A stretch of DNA of 64,000 nucleotides. It comes from UBA8199 sp035358715. GTDB taxonomy: Bacteria > Verrucomicrobiota > Verrucomicrobiia > Limisphaerales > UBA8199. The position numbers and the translations under genes were made by a program. Below the pieces are notes generated by a model, which made no database searches, had not been told where the DNA came from, and saw only the letters and a program-made list of their open reading frames with translations. Positions 1-8,649 of the stretch are shown piece by piece. Within the stretch, counting starts at the first letter, position 1; every line of letters starts with the position of its first letter. The stretch covers positions 62,001 through 126,000 of the forward strand of contig DAOPPX010000001.1 of NCBI GenBank assembly GCA_035358715.1, given 5' to 3'.

Positions 1-295
1 CCGGCCGCTTCAGTGCGTCAGCTTCATGCACGAGGCGGGAGAGTTCTTCGAAGTCCTGCGGCCTGCAGGCCAGTTCCAGCACGTTGACGCCGCTTACGGT
101 ATGGCCTTGCTGCAATCCCCAACGGACGCCACTGTTGCTGGTGAAGGTGTCATAGCGGAAGTTCTCCCGGACAAAGAACCGGCGGCCTTCATATTCGCAT
201 TCGGTGATTTGGAATTCCACGCCGGAGTTGTTGGCGCAGTTTCCTTGAAAACGTCGGAACCTGCCTTTGGCCAGGACGCGCAGGCGGTCGGGCAT
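1..295 (-). CDS. Hypothetical protein, partial (runs off left edge)
   Basis: An open frame reads leftward from an ATG at 295 and is still open at base 1, so 98 codons are visible and the C-terminus is missing. The translation looks like a real soluble protein of mixed composition, with a run of charged and aromatic residues (ECEYEGRRFFVRENFRYDTF). I recognise no family. The start lies 8 nt after the stop of the gene at 304-567, so it is probably the last visible member of the same minus-strand transcription unit. The plus-strand frame over the same bases is longer but has the composition of an antisense shadow. Confidence 0.55.
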   Translation of the reverse strand, partial: MPDRLRVLAKGRFRRFQGNCANNSGVEFQITECEYEGRRFFVRENFRYDTFTSNSGVRWGLQQGHTVSGVNVLELACRPQDFEELSRLVHEADALKRP

Positions 296-303
296 AATCT
301 TCG

Positions 304-567
304 CTACGGTTTGGGGAGCCCCGGGCGGTTGCTCTGGGGAGAAATGCTGTCGCAACGAGCTTTAACCGGCGTTCCATCGCGGCGGGCGTGCAGATAATAG
401 GTCGAGTCTGTCCTCCGGCTGCCGAAAACACCGTAGCGCACTGAGGTTCTGAGCACTTTATACCCAGACTTTGCCAGGTAACGGGCACGCTGGTCTCGGG
501 CCGTTCGCGCACTTTGCGCTCCTCCCCACTGATAATCGAAGTAGCTCTCGTGGTACTCGGGCCTCAT
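304..567 (-). CDS. Small hypothetical protein, 87 aa
   Basis: This 87-residue protein begins MRPEYHESYFDYQWGG and is basic and aromatic, with no membrane segment or cysteine motif. I chose the ATG at 567 because the residues further upstream in the frame look non-coding. It is followed after 8 nt by the partial gene at 1-295. The residue stretch YLAKSGYKVLRTSVRYGVFG looks folded rather than random, but I do not recognise the family. The 158-bp gap to the gene upstream (726-1058) shows no feature I can name. Confidence 0.5.
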   Translation of the reverse strand: MRPEYHESYFDYQWGGAQSARTARDQRARYLAKSGYKVLRTSVRYGVFGSRRTDSTYYLHARRDGTPVKARCDSISPQSNRPGLPKP

Positions 568-725
568 TTCACGAGCGCTTGTTTGGCGGGTTATTTCGAA
601 CGAGACCCTCACCCATTGGAGCAGACTGGCCAATGGTTGCCCGATTCCGTGTCGCGCAAATCGGGTGGTCCAAACTCTGAGGGCGGCACAGCCCGGTGGG
701 CCAAGGTGCGGAGCGCCTCAGAGGG

Positions 726-1058
726 TCAGGAGTTCATGCAGAACTGCGCGAGTCTGACAATGGCGTTCAAGGCGGCCAACGGCACGTTGTAGATGAAGAA
801 GGCAACGACGGCGGATATTATGGAGACGAACAGCACCAGACCCGATGCCGTGTCGGTGGTGAAATGCGGATCCCTGGCCCAGTGGTAAAACGGCAGAAGC
901 ATCTGAACGGCAAAGAACCCAAAGAACAGGACACGCAACGTCTCCAGGCTCACCATCTCCGTCACGGGACATCCGGGCGCATACCAGCCGGCATACCGCT
1001 CGACCAGAAAGGTCGAGAGCGTCAGCGTAGAGAGAAATGCGAAGAGCGGCCGGTTCAT
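726..1058 (-). CDS. Small integral membrane protein, 110 aa
   Basis: This 110-residue protein starts MNRPLFAFLSTLTLSTFL and has three predicted transmembrane segments, at about residues 5-20, 41-58 and 72-96, with a short acidic C-terminus. Its ATG overlaps the TGA of the upstream gene (1055-2380) as ATGA, which implies translational coupling. No family is recognised. Such small membrane proteins are common in plasmid transfer and secretion clusters, and a secretion ATPase is encoded about 2 kb upstream in the same orientation, so a membrane role linked to that machine is possible but is only inferred from position. Confidence 0.65.
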   Translation of the reverse strand: MNRPLFAFLSTLTLSTFLVERYAGWYAPGCPVTEMVSLETLRVLFFGFFAVQMLLPFYHWARDPHFTTDTASGLVLFVSIISAVVAFFIYNVPLAALNAIVRLAQFCMNS

Positions 1059-2380
1059 GCGCGATTCCGCAGCATTGGCTTCGGTGTGGGTAGTTGTGGT
1101 GGGGAGGGAGCGCATTGGTCCTGCACCGTTTCCTGGATTTGTCGGAGGACCGCTTCGTAAGACGATTCGTCGGTCTGGATATTCTCGAGCAAACGCAGAA
1201 TGAGGTAAAGCCGCCAACCGGTGAGGCCCGCCTTTTCGGCGCAATCCAGGACGGCCTCTCCCTTCGGCGTGATAGTGATTGTGCCGGCCCCTTGGCGCAA
1301 GTAACCGCAATGGATGAGTTGGAGGATGGAGGCAAAATCCAGGTTGAGCTGACAGCCTTCCAACCTACCGAGGAACGTCTGAAGAGTGTTGTCAGGGAGC
1401 AGCGGGTCGATAGTAACCTGGATTTGAGCTTTGGCAGGAAGCGGATTGATAGCGGGCTGCCCCTCGGGATAATAGCTTTGGCTTCGGAACCTGAGGTGAT
1501 CCTGCTGATAGATTCTGACGACCTTGCGGCTGGGTCTCGAGGGTGCCAGATGCTGGAGCAAACCTGTGGGGCGGGAGAGGATTCGAACTGGTTGCTCACC
1601 GTAATTGACGCCGCCGTAACTGAAAGGCCAACTGCCGGCGCCCGAGAAATATGCCTGTTCCATCTCTTCCATGCATTTCTCCAGACGCTCCTTGCTATTC
1701 CAGAGCAGCCGATTTACGGCAAAGCGCCGATCCGGCCATTCGGCCGGGGCTTCCTTATGGGTGACTGCGAAACCTCCCTTCACGTGTCTGGGATAACGGC
1801 AGTGATAAACGGTTCCGCCAAAGGGGTCGATTTCAACCGCGGTGCAAGTTCCGAAACGCAAGTGCCTTGTCCAGGATGGCTTTGAAATCGCGCGTGCGAG
1901 GTGCAGGTAGAACAAACTCTGCCAACCGGTCCAGGCCAACCCACGTTCGCGCAAGGCCGTGACCACCTGCATCCGCACCAGGTGTTCAGTCAGGGAGCGC
2001 GCTGCCACAGAGGTGAGGAGCCAGGGATTAATAGCCTCGGCACCCTTGATCGCTCTGGCGATGCCGTCCGGGCTTAGGTCTTGCAGGGGCGCGTAGAGGA
2101 GGACGGCGCCGTTCTGAATCGTGTGCGCCAGATGCAGCATCAGGTTGCCCTCGCTCAAGCCCGGCGGAATTGCGCAAACGACTTCCCCGCGGAGTTCGCG
2201 CAGGGCTTTCTGCGCTTCGGGGTTCAGGACTCGGAATTGTGGCTCAAGATCCTCGTTGAAGCCGGGGTCCGCCAGGTCGATAAATCGCGCGTCTATCTCC
2301 AGAACCGGAGTGGGCACACAACGCCTGATGGCGTCCGCTACTTGTTTACGTCCTGTTACGATGGTTGCGGCCGGGCTCAT
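1055..2380 (-). CDS. Topoisomerase IA-like protein without visible Toprim domain (tentative)
   Basis: 441 residues from an ATG at 2380, which has an AGGAAG ribosome-binding sequence 5 nt upstream. A GTG at 2461 would add 27 residues. The C-terminal third resembles the topoisomerase IA core: a 'GYLRQGAGTITITPKGEAV' stretch like the conserved rgYv...lTp.G..V region, followed by a helix ending in LLENIQTDESSYEAVL. A plausible equivalent of the catalytic segment (RILSRPTGLLQHL) lacks the Tyr-Pro of active enzymes, and no Toprim acidic motif was found. If the assignment is right, the protein is probably not an active topoisomerase. A separate protein with topoisomerase-type C-terminal zinc ribbons is encoded at 49089-49940. 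The family call is weak; the gene itself is secure. Confidence 0.4.
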   Translation of the reverse strand: MSPAATIVTGRKQVADAIRRCVPTPVLEIDARFIDLADPGFNEDLEPQFRVLNPEAQKALRELRGEVVCAIPPGLSEGNLMLHLAHTIQNGAVLLYAPLQDLSPDGIARAIKGAEAINPWLLTSVAARSLTEHLVRMQVVTALRERGLAWTGWQSLFYLHLARAISKPSWTRHLRFGTCTAVEIDPFGGTVYHCRYPRHVKGGFAVTHKEAPAEWPDRRFAVNRLLWNSKERLEKCMEEMEQAYFSGAGSWPFSYGGVNYGEQPVRILSRPTGLLQHLAPSRPSRKVVRIYQQDHLRFRSQSYYPEGQPAINPLPAKAQIQVTIDPLLPDNTLQTFLGRLEGCQLNLDFASILQLIHCGYLRQGAGTITITPKGEAVLDCAEKAGLTGWRLYLILRLLENIQTDESSYEAVLRQIQETVQDQCAPSPPQLPTPKPMLRNRA

Positions 2381-2535
2381 CTTTCTTCCTGTCAGGAACT
2401 GCGGAACGCACCTTGAAGGCCGAAGTTGGCCATCGAGGAGGCTGAAATCCGCCGTCTGCACCGGGTCCAGCCGCGCGTACTGCCATCCCGTTTAACAAAA
2501 CATGGCCGTTGAGCAGGTTGCATCCGCATACGTAT

Positions 2536-2543
2536 CCATTTTA
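2536..2543 (-). promoter_or_regulatory. TANAATGG-type -10 element
   Basis: Reads TAAAATGG on the minus strand, preceded by GCCC, just after the stop of the gene at 2576-2986. It would serve 1055-2380. The nearest in-frame starts are 75 nt or more downstream, so a leader is implied here, unlike at most other copies of this element. Confidence 0.45.
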
Positions 2544-2575
2544 GGGCTCTTGGAATGGGAGGCCTGTTCACCGGT

Positions 2576-2986
2576 TCACGCTGCGAGAGCGAACCGGGCT
2601 TTTTCACGCGAGCGGGTTTCCTCGTAGTCCGGCTCGTTTTGCATCGCCAAAGCATCAATACAGGCGTTTTCGTTGTCAGCGACCCACCGCTCGGCGGTGG
2701 TTTCGAGCGAGGTGTCAATCTTGTGCCGCAGGCGACGTACGGCCTTTCGGAACTTCTTGCGGCTCAGACCGGGCCGGCGCTGGCGCAGGGCAATTTCAAT
2801 ATCGCCCGGTTCGGAGAATGCGGTGGACAACCGGATGTCATCCCAGCCCCAGTCATGGTGAACACCTCGAGCGCCCCAGTACTCAAAAGCGCCTATTCCG
2901 TGGTCCGCATATTCACCGGAAACCTCGATCTCAACGGTGATTTCCATCCCGGCGATTTCGACCACAGCGGCTAGCGTTGCCAACAT
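2576..2986 (-). CDS. Hypothetical protein, 136 aa
   Basis: I start this 136-residue protein at the ATG at 2986; a second ATG at 2947 (MEITVEIEVSGEY) is an alternative. The protein is acidic at first, with a Trp-rich patch (GARGVHHDWGWDDIR), and ends in a basic helical region (RRPGLSRKKFRKAVRRLRH). There is no signal peptide or membrane span. It follows the PilB/GspE-type ATPase gene by 34 nt and belongs to the same run of minus-strand genes. I do not recognise a family. Confidence 0.6.
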   Translation of the reverse strand: MLATLAAVVEIAGMEITVEIEVSGEYADHGIGAFEYWGARGVHHDWGWDDIRLSTAFSEPGDIEIALRQRRPGLSRKKFRKAVRRLRHKIDTSLETTAERWVADNENACIDALAMQNEPDYEETRSREKARFALAA

Positions 2987-3020
2987 GCCTTTTGTTTGGC
3001 CGCATTGGTCACGAACGGCT

Positions 3021-4628
3021 TTAGTCTTCCAAGGCGTGGACTTCCGAGAACGAAGCCTTTCCCTCCAGCCATAACAGGAGAGCATGTTCGAGGATCGTCT
3101 TGAATCCGGCTTCTTTGGCCTTCCGGACAATATCGAGGATGGAACAATCGGTCCCCATCAGTTCGCGAACCTCGTCAGTTGGGCTGAAGAAGCTGTAAAC
3201 CGCGGTGCGGCCGATAGTGCCGACACCGTTGCAGCGGGAACAGCCTCGCTTTTCATACACGGAATGCCCTGGCGGACAGGGGATTTCCAGCTCTGCGAGC
3301 AGGTCCAATTCATGCTTCTTAACTTCCCGCCTGATTTTGCAAGACGGACAGAGGACCCCAACCAACCGTTGCGCTACGACCAACCGGATGAGCGTCTGGA
3401 GTTGATAGCGATCCACCCCCAGCCGATCGAGACGATTCAAGGTTTCAATGGCGTTGTTTGTATGCAACGTGGTGAACACAAGATGTCCGGTTTCAGCGGC
3501 GGCTACCGCAAGCCTGGCAGTCTCTTCGTCGCGGACTTCGCCGACCAACAGGATGTCCGGGTCCTGCCGAAGGCACGAGCGGATCGCGTTTGGAAACGTG
3601 ATGCCTTTGTCGGGCTCGATCTGGATTTGGGAGAACCCGCGAATCCTGTATTCCACGGGGTCTTCAATGGTTATTATCTTCACTTCCGGCGAATTGAGAT
3701 GCTGCAGCACCGTATAGAGCGTAGTGGTTTTGCCTGAACCGGTAGGGCCCGTGACGATGATGAGTCCGCTTGTCTTGCTGATGCTGTCGAGCAGTTCCCG
3801 GTGATATGCCGGCGGCAGGCTCAATTCTTCCAGCGTCCGGTCAATGCTTTTGAAATCCAAAAGCCGCATCACCACGGATTCGCCGTCTACGGTGGGCGAG
3901 ACCTCCACGCGCAGGTCCAAGGTCTTGCCGTGCGGCAAAGCCAGGCGCACCCGGCTGGATTGAAAGCTGCCGACGCTGCTGGCCAGGAGCCGGGCCTCCA
4001 GCTTCAGGGCCTTGAGGACGTCTTCGCCGGCGCGCAAGGCCAGCTTGCGCTGGACCAACAGGTCCCCATGCACCCGGAAACGGATGCGCAGGCAGCCCTC
4101 GGTGGGCTCCAGGTGGATGTCGCTGGCCCGCATCAAATCGGCGCGACGGACGACTTCATGGAAGATCTGCCCGGGCTCCACGTTGTCCCAGGCTGCGTTT
4201 GGGAAGAAGACCGACGGTTCTGAAGCCTCAGCTTCTCGAGGCGTTTGGGACTGGCAGTGGCTCAGATTTCCCAGCAGTTCGTCATAATTGCGCTGGGTGA
4301 TGAGAATCCGCTTTACCCCCAGCTCGAACTCCTGCAACAACTCTTGCAGGCGCTTTTCATCCCATGGCTCGCACTCGGTGACAACCAGGACGTCCGGGAA
4401 CAACCGGAGCGGGACTTGTCCGTTGCGGACAAAGAAGGACTGGTGCCGGTGAAAAACCTCCACCTGGACATCGGCCATGCTGATACGCCGGTAGGGCAAG
4501 TCGTAGGCGTGAGCCGCAACGGTGTAGAATTGTTCCTCCGACCAGCTTCGGATTGGCCCGAGGCAGCGGGCGGCTGGATGGCCTTGGAGTCTCTCTATCG
4601 CTTCCTGGGGAGCGTTGATAAGGTTCAT
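3021..4628 (-). CDS. Type IV pilus / type II secretion assembly ATPase (PilB/GspE family)
   Basis: This 535-residue cytoplasmic hexameric ATPase is of the type that powers pilin or pseudopilin polymerisation. Visible motifs are a Walker A GPTGSGKT at about residues 294-301, the Asp box IEDPVEYR, a Walker B region DPDILLVGEVRDEETA at about 356-371, the His box TGHLVFTTLHTN, and a four-cysteine zinc site (CPSC at about 427 and CSRC about 30 residues later), which is typical of PilB/GspE. The usual N-terminal MshEN-type domain is not fully included and seems to be supplied by the separate gene 4639-5109, 10 nt upstream. A GspF/PilC platform gene (41636-42871) and a prepilin gene (54158-54565) lie elsewhere in the window. 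Confidence 0.93.
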   Translation of the reverse strand: MNLINAPQEAIERLQGHPAARCLGPIRSWSEEQFYTVAAHAYDLPYRRISMADVQVEVFHRHQSFFVRNGQVPLRLFPDVLVVTECEPWDEKRLQELLQEFELGVKRILITQRNYDELLGNLSHCQSQTPREAEASEPSVFFPNAAWDNVEPGQIFHEVVRRADLMRASDIHLEPTEGCLRIRFRVHGDLLVQRKLALRAGEDVLKALKLEARLLASSVGSFQSSRVRLALPHGKTLDLRVEVSPTVDGESVVMRLLDFKSIDRTLEELSLPPAYHRELLDSISKTSGLIIVTGPTGSGKTTTLYTVLQHLNSPEVKIITIEDPVEYRIRGFSQIQIEPDKGITFPNAIRSCLRQDPDILLVGEVRDEETARLAVAAAETGHLVFTTLHTNNAIETLNRLDRLGVDRYQLQTLIRLVVAQRLVGVLCPSCKIRREVKKHELDLLAELEIPCPPGHSVYEKRGCSRCNGVGTIGRTAVYSFFSPTDEVRELMGTDCSILDIVRKAKEAGFKTILEHALLLWLEGKASFSEVHALED

Positions 4629-4638
4629 ACCGCGTCTC

Positions 4639-5109
4639 TCAATGGCTGGCTGCCGCCCTCAACCGCTGGTGAAGCCTGGTGTAATCCGAGGGCGAAACCG
4701 GCACCAGGCAAACGCGCAACTCTGCGGGAACGCTGTGCAGGATTTCTTTGAGTTCAGGAAACTCAGGGTCGTAACGCAGCAGTCCCAGATAGAAGGTTTG
4801 GCAGGAGAGGCCCAGCGTGAGAATCCCCTCGCTCAGGCAACGAGTGACGATCGTGGGCAGGAGTTCTTGCAGTTCCGCCAGTTCCCGTTCATCGAGGGTG
4901 CCGAGGGGGATGTAGTGAAATCGGTCCTGTTGCAGCGCCTGGTTCAGCCAAACTTCACAATCGAACATTTGGGAATTGCGAACCAGCAACTCCCCGACAT
5001 CCACCTGGTTTTGGTTCGCGCGCATCCGTTCGAGTTGGTCAATGGTAACCAACCCGCTGCTCAGGAGGTACTTTATCCAGGCTTGATCGCTTTGGCGGCG
5101 GGTGAACAT
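4639..5109 (-). CDS. Stand-alone N-terminal domain of a PilB/GspE-type ATPase (MshEN-like)
   Basis: 156 residues. The layout resembles the N-terminal domain of secretion and pilus ATPases: a helical bundle with GLVTIDQLERMRANQNQVDVGELLV, then IPLGTLDERELAELQELLPT, which matches the 'path to the ribosome-like' ILP segment found before the ATPase core, and a short beta region ending in a Pro-Val-Ser-Pro helix. The coding frame ends 10 nt before the ATPase gene 3021-4628, so the two are almost certainly co-translated. In most systems this domain is fused to the ATPase. Here it is separate, which could allow independent regulation. The domain call is from pattern only. Confidence 0.6.
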   Translation of the reverse strand: MFTRRQSDQAWIKYLLSSGLVTIDQLERMRANQNQVDVGELLVRNSQMFDCEVWLNQALQQDRFHYIPLGTLDERELAELQELLPTIVTRCLSEGILTLGLSCQTFYLGLLRYDPEFPELKEILHSVPAELRVCLVPVSPSDYTRLHQRLRAAASH

Positions 5110-5124
5110 GCGCCTCGGAAGCGT

Positions 5125-7176
5125 TTAAGCGGTCACAGGCTCCGGCTTTCTCGCGTGATCGTTCCCGCGGCCTAGGAAATTGGCGCGGTGTTTCCGATGC
5201 TGGGCTTGCATTTGCAGGAACTCAGGCGAGCCCTCCAGCGCGCGGCGAGCCAGATCATGAAACCGATTAGGTTGCCGGGCGCAAAGATGAAGCAACTCGT
5301 TGAAAGGCGGGAGCAGCGCCGATTCGAACAACTCGGGTTTGTTGCACCTGAGCCACTCCAGGACTTTCAGGGGCTGTGTCCGGTTGGCAATGAACTTGTT
5401 CTTCTGCGCAAGGTAGTCGGAGTAATCGGGGTCAAACAGCCAGACGGCTTCGTAAGCCTGGCCGGCGTAACGGCCGCTTTGGAAGAGGCCGCGGAGCCGA
5501 TAGACGTATTTCAGGAAATCGAGCTTTTGCAGGAGGCAGGCCGCTTGGGCTTCTGAGAGGCGCCCCAGCGCGGTTGTGGGGACCTGGTAATCGCGCAACC
5601 GGTCCGTTTGCGCTTCAGTCGCGGGCCCATCGCATTCTAGATGGCTGCTGAGTTGCTCAAGTTCCGGTTGCGTCAACTGCGGCCGCAGAAGGGCCGTCGC
5701 ATCAAGCAGAGCTTCCTGCTTTTTGCTCCCCAACCTCATGCGGGCTGGTCCGTAGGAATAGTGCCAAGCCCCCAGGTCGTCCCGATCGAGGCGCGCTACG
5801 CGGTTCTCGCGCACGTTTACGACGCAGGCGAAGTTGTCGTTGAGCGGCATCCAAGCCAGGCAAGTGGAAGTGTCCGGCTGAATAGTTTGCGCGAGATGGA
5901 AGAAATCCGGCGGCTCCAAAAGCTGCCGGATGTCCTGCGCGGTGAATTCGCCCGCGACGTTCCACTCCACCTCCGGGTGATACAACTTGGCTTTTTCTAG
6001 GGTGCGCTGCATCTGGCGGATGTTCTCCCCGGTAAGCCGAAGGTTTTCCGGCAGGCAGAAGAGCTTGGGCAGGGTGATGACGTCCTGCGAGCGGATATCC
6101 ACTAGGTCCATGACCAGGCAATCTCGCTTGGAGGGGTGGAGGCGCAAACCGCGCCCGATCTGCTGCGGATAGGTTACCGGCGACCGAGTGGGGCGGCCAA
6201 TGATTATGCAGGACGTATGTGGCGCGTCGTAGCCTTCGGTCAAAGTTTGGCAGTTGGTCAGAATCCGCAGTCGCCCCTGCTGGTAATCCTCCAGGATTTG
6301 CCGGCGCTCCTCCTTCTTTTGCTCGCCGAATACGGCCTGGGCCGCGAGACCCCGCTTGCGAAACTCTGCGGCGAGGTGTTCGGCGTGCCGGACATTGGCC
6401 ACGAATACGATGGCGGGGCGGTTTTCGCCGCGCTCAAGATAGCTTTGAACGATCACGCGGTTGCGGGCTTCCGTATCAATGGCCGCAGCCAATTTGTCGG
6501 GATCGTAATCGCCTTCGGCGGTCACGGGCACGCCAGCGATGGACGCATTGGTGCGGATCGTCAGGCCGCGGATGGGGCAAAGGTAGCCGGCGTCAATGAG
6601 CTCCGGCATGTCGATTCTATAAGCCAGCCGCTCGAAAAGAATTGAGAGGTTCTCTCCATCCATCCGTATGGGTGTGGCCGTGATACCCAAAAGGTGGCGA
6701 GCGGGATTCTGCGTGGAGATTTCATGGAGCAGCTCGGCGTACGTGTTGGCTGTGGAATGATGGCATTCATCGATAATCACCAACGAGATGTTTTTCAGGG
6801 GACACCACCGGGCGATGCGCTCGATCTTCTTGACGGTGGCAATGGAGGCCACCATGACCTTGGCGTTTGCCGGGCAGGTGTTCCTTCCCTGCTCAATCCC
6901 GGCGACGATCTGGTCGTCGATCATCGCCAGTTTTTGCAACGTCTGTTCCAGCAACTCCTCCCGATGCGCCAGGAACAGGACGCGTTTGTCAGGGTTGCCC
7001 AGATGGAGCTTCATAATGACGGAGGCGATGATGGTCTTCCCAGCCCCAACCGCCGCCACCAGCAGCAGGTTCAACACCTTTCTCTCCCATAGAGCGAAGC
7101 AGCATTTCACCGCTTCACCTTGGTAAGGTCGCAATTGCACGTTCATCGGTGGCACCACCCGAAACACGGGGTGCAC
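5125..7176 (-). CDS. SF2 DEAD/DEAH-type helicase
   Basis: 683 residues from a GTG at 7176; the ATG at 7146 (MNVQLRPYQ) is an alternative. All SF2 motifs are present: RPYQ Q-like motif, P-loop AAVGAGKT at about residues 41-48, DECHH at about 136-140, ITATP at about 165-169, TEGYDAP, and the QQIGRGLRLHP arginine-finger motif. The C-terminal 300 residues are an unassigned helical domain. It is probably an ATP-dependent DNA or RNA translocase acting in plasmid replication or recombination. The upstream neighbour (7247-8605) is an SF1-like protein with damaged motifs, which suggests a paired complex. A TATAATGG element lies 5 nt before the GTG, favouring that start. Confidence 0.88.
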   Translation of the reverse strand: MHPVFRVVPPMNVQLRPYQGEAVKCCFALWERKVLNLLLVAAVGAGKTIIASVIMKLHLGNPDKRVLFLAHREELLEQTLQKLAMIDDQIVAGIEQGRNTCPANAKVMVASIATVKKIERIARWCPLKNISLVIIDECHHSTANTYAELLHEISTQNPARHLLGITATPIRMDGENLSILFERLAYRIDMPELIDAGYLCPIRGLTIRTNASIAGVPVTAEGDYDPDKLAAAIDTEARNRVIVQSYLERGENRPAIVFVANVRHAEHLAAEFRKRGLAAQAVFGEQKKEERRQILEDYQQGRLRILTNCQTLTEGYDAPHTSCIIIGRPTRSPVTYPQQIGRGLRLHPSKRDCLVMDLVDIRSQDVITLPKLFCLPENLRLTGENIRQMQRTLEKAKLYHPEVEWNVAGEFTAQDIRQLLEPPDFFHLAQTIQPDTSTCLAWMPLNDNFACVVNVRENRVARLDRDDLGAWHYSYGPARMRLGSKKQEALLDATALLRPQLTQPELEQLSSHLECDGPATEAQTDRLRDYQVPTTALGRLSEAQAACLLQKLDFLKYVYRLRGLFQSGRYAGQAYEAVWLFDPDYSDYLAQKNKFIANRTQPLKVLEWLRCNKPELFESALLPPFNELLHLCARQPNRFHDLARRALEGSPEFLQMQAQHRKHRANFLGRGNDHARKPEPVTA

Positions 7177-7179
7177 CCC

Positions 7180-7187
7180 CCATTATA
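7180..7187 (-). promoter_or_regulatory. TATAATGG -10 element, leaderless spacing
   Basis: Minus-strand CCTATAATGGGGG, with the hexamer ending 5 nt before the GTG at 7176. Transcription would begin at or next to the start codon of the SF2 helicase gene. Confidence 0.6.
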
Positions 7188-7246
7188 GGTGCGAAAAGCG
7201 GGCATCGATGGGAACCGCCTCCGAATGGCCGACAAACTTCCTGTTC

Positions 7247-8605
7247 TCAGGCGGCTTGCCTGCCAAGGGAGCCCGCGCTCTCACCAAGTTTCAGTGCCAC
7301 CGCTTTAGTGACGAGCTTAGGCGTGCAACCCTCGGCGAGGAAGGGACTGGGCAACAGCGCGTTATTCGCGTCAGGGATGAGGAAAAAGACCCCGGTCCTG
7401 GCGCTGCTGATTGACCTTAGAAAGGCCCGGCGGCAGTTCTCGGCGTTGCGCTCGCGCTGATAAGGCCAGTACCCGCTGAAACAATTCGGCAGTACGACGT
7501 AATCCGGGCTGAGGTAAGGCGCCTCGAAAGGAGTGGTGCAGATGATTCCTTTTGCTGGCACGGTTGGCCGGTGCCACAAGCGGTGTTTGTCCCATTGCAG
7601 GAAGTAGGGTTTGTTCAGGTTCCGGGCCAGTTCACGGGCGTCGTCGGGATTGCGGAGGACGACGGCCAGGAGGCGCTCGCGGATGCCAAGCTGAAGCCCT
7701 GACTCCATATCCAGAATGACCTCAAACATCTGGCGCCGTGTCGGAACCGTCACTTCCACGAGCATTTGGCTGTCGGGATCGGAGACGGAGATGGACGCGG
7801 ATTGATGGACGCGCTTGGAATTAAAGGCGGCCAGTTGCTGAAGGAACAGGCCTTGGGCGTTGCCCATGCCGAACGATTGCATCAGCGGGTGGACTTTGAT
7901 TCCGTCCTGGTTGACCAGGGCCAGCCAGTGCTCCGGATCGAGGCCCTGCTGTCGGTCATGGATGGCAAGATTGCTGTTGCCGGCGAAGATGTTCTGCTCC
8001 ATCCGCTGTTGCAGCGTCGAGAGGGCCAGCATCTCGTCCCAGCCAAAATCGTGGACGTTATCCGCCAGGAGCAGGCGCACGCCAGCCAACTCCGGCTGCA
8101 CCACCTTGGCGAACAGGTTGGCCGTTTCGACGACGAGGCTGCGCGGGGTGGCGACATTCTTGTGGCGCAGCAGTTGGACAAAGGCCTGGTTCCACTGTTC
8201 ATGGAAGGTGGCGCTGGCCATGTCGGGATGGAGCTGAAGGGCGGTTTTGCGCGCCGCCTCGCGCTCGGCAGAGGCCGCCAGATCGGAAACCAGTTGAGGC
8301 GGTTTGCTGTAGGAGAGCTCCCGGTAGAATCGTTTGAGTAGTTTGCAGCCAATTTCGGCAAAGGTGCCAATCAGATCATGTTCCCAACTCTGGGCGGTGA
8401 TTCTCCGGAGATGATCGAGCACCCGCTGTGTGGCCAGCGCGTTGGCGGTGATGAAGATGGCTTTGTCCGCACCCGGCCGCTCTTGCTGGTTCAAGTACTT
8501 CCGGGCCAGAACGGTTGTTTTGCCGGTTCTCGAGACGCTATTGGCCAGACTGGTGCGCGCGGTGCTGCCCAGGATTGCCTTTTGCTCTTGAGTGAACCCC
8601 GCCAT
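7247..8605 (-). CDS. SF1 (UvrD/PcrA)-like protein with degenerate ATPase motifs
   Basis: 452 residues from the ATG of MAGFTQEQKAIL, which matches the UvrD Q-motif start. The order of SF1A motifs can be followed, but key residues have changed. The P-loop reads SVSRTGKT, with the first Gly lost and GKT kept. Motif II reads ADNVHDF where active enzymes have DExQD, so the catalytic Glu is Asn. Motif III has no GDxxQ. It is likely a structural partner rather than an active helicase, comparable in principle with the inactive helicase half of AddAB. It lies directly upstream of an intact SF2 helicase gene (5125-7176) and 44 nt downstream of 8650-9078. Confidence 0.7.
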   Translation of the reverse strand: MAGFTQEQKAILGSTARTSLANSVSRTGKTTVLARKYLNQQERPGADKAIFITANALATQRVLDHLRRITAQSWEHDLIGTFAEIGCKLLKRFYRELSYSKPPQLVSDLAASAEREAARKTALQLHPDMASATFHEQWNQAFVQLLRHKNVATPRSLVVETANLFAKVVQPELAGVRLLLADNVHDFGWDEMLALSTLQQRMEQNIFAGNSNLAIHDRQQGLDPEHWLALVNQDGIKVHPLMQSFGMGNAQGLFLQQLAAFNSKRVHQSASISVSDPDSQMLVEVTVPTRRQMFEVILDMESGLQLGIRERLLAVVLRNPDDARELARNLNKPYFLQWDKHRLWHRPTVPAKGIICTTPFEAPYLSPDYVVLPNCFSGYWPYQRERNAENCRRAFLRSISSARTGVFFLIPDANNALLPSPFLAEGCTPKLVTKAVALKLGESAGSLGRQAA

Positions 8606-8649
8606 GGTTGCTTGAGGGCGAGTTGAGCCTGCGGCCGTTTGGACCGCAA

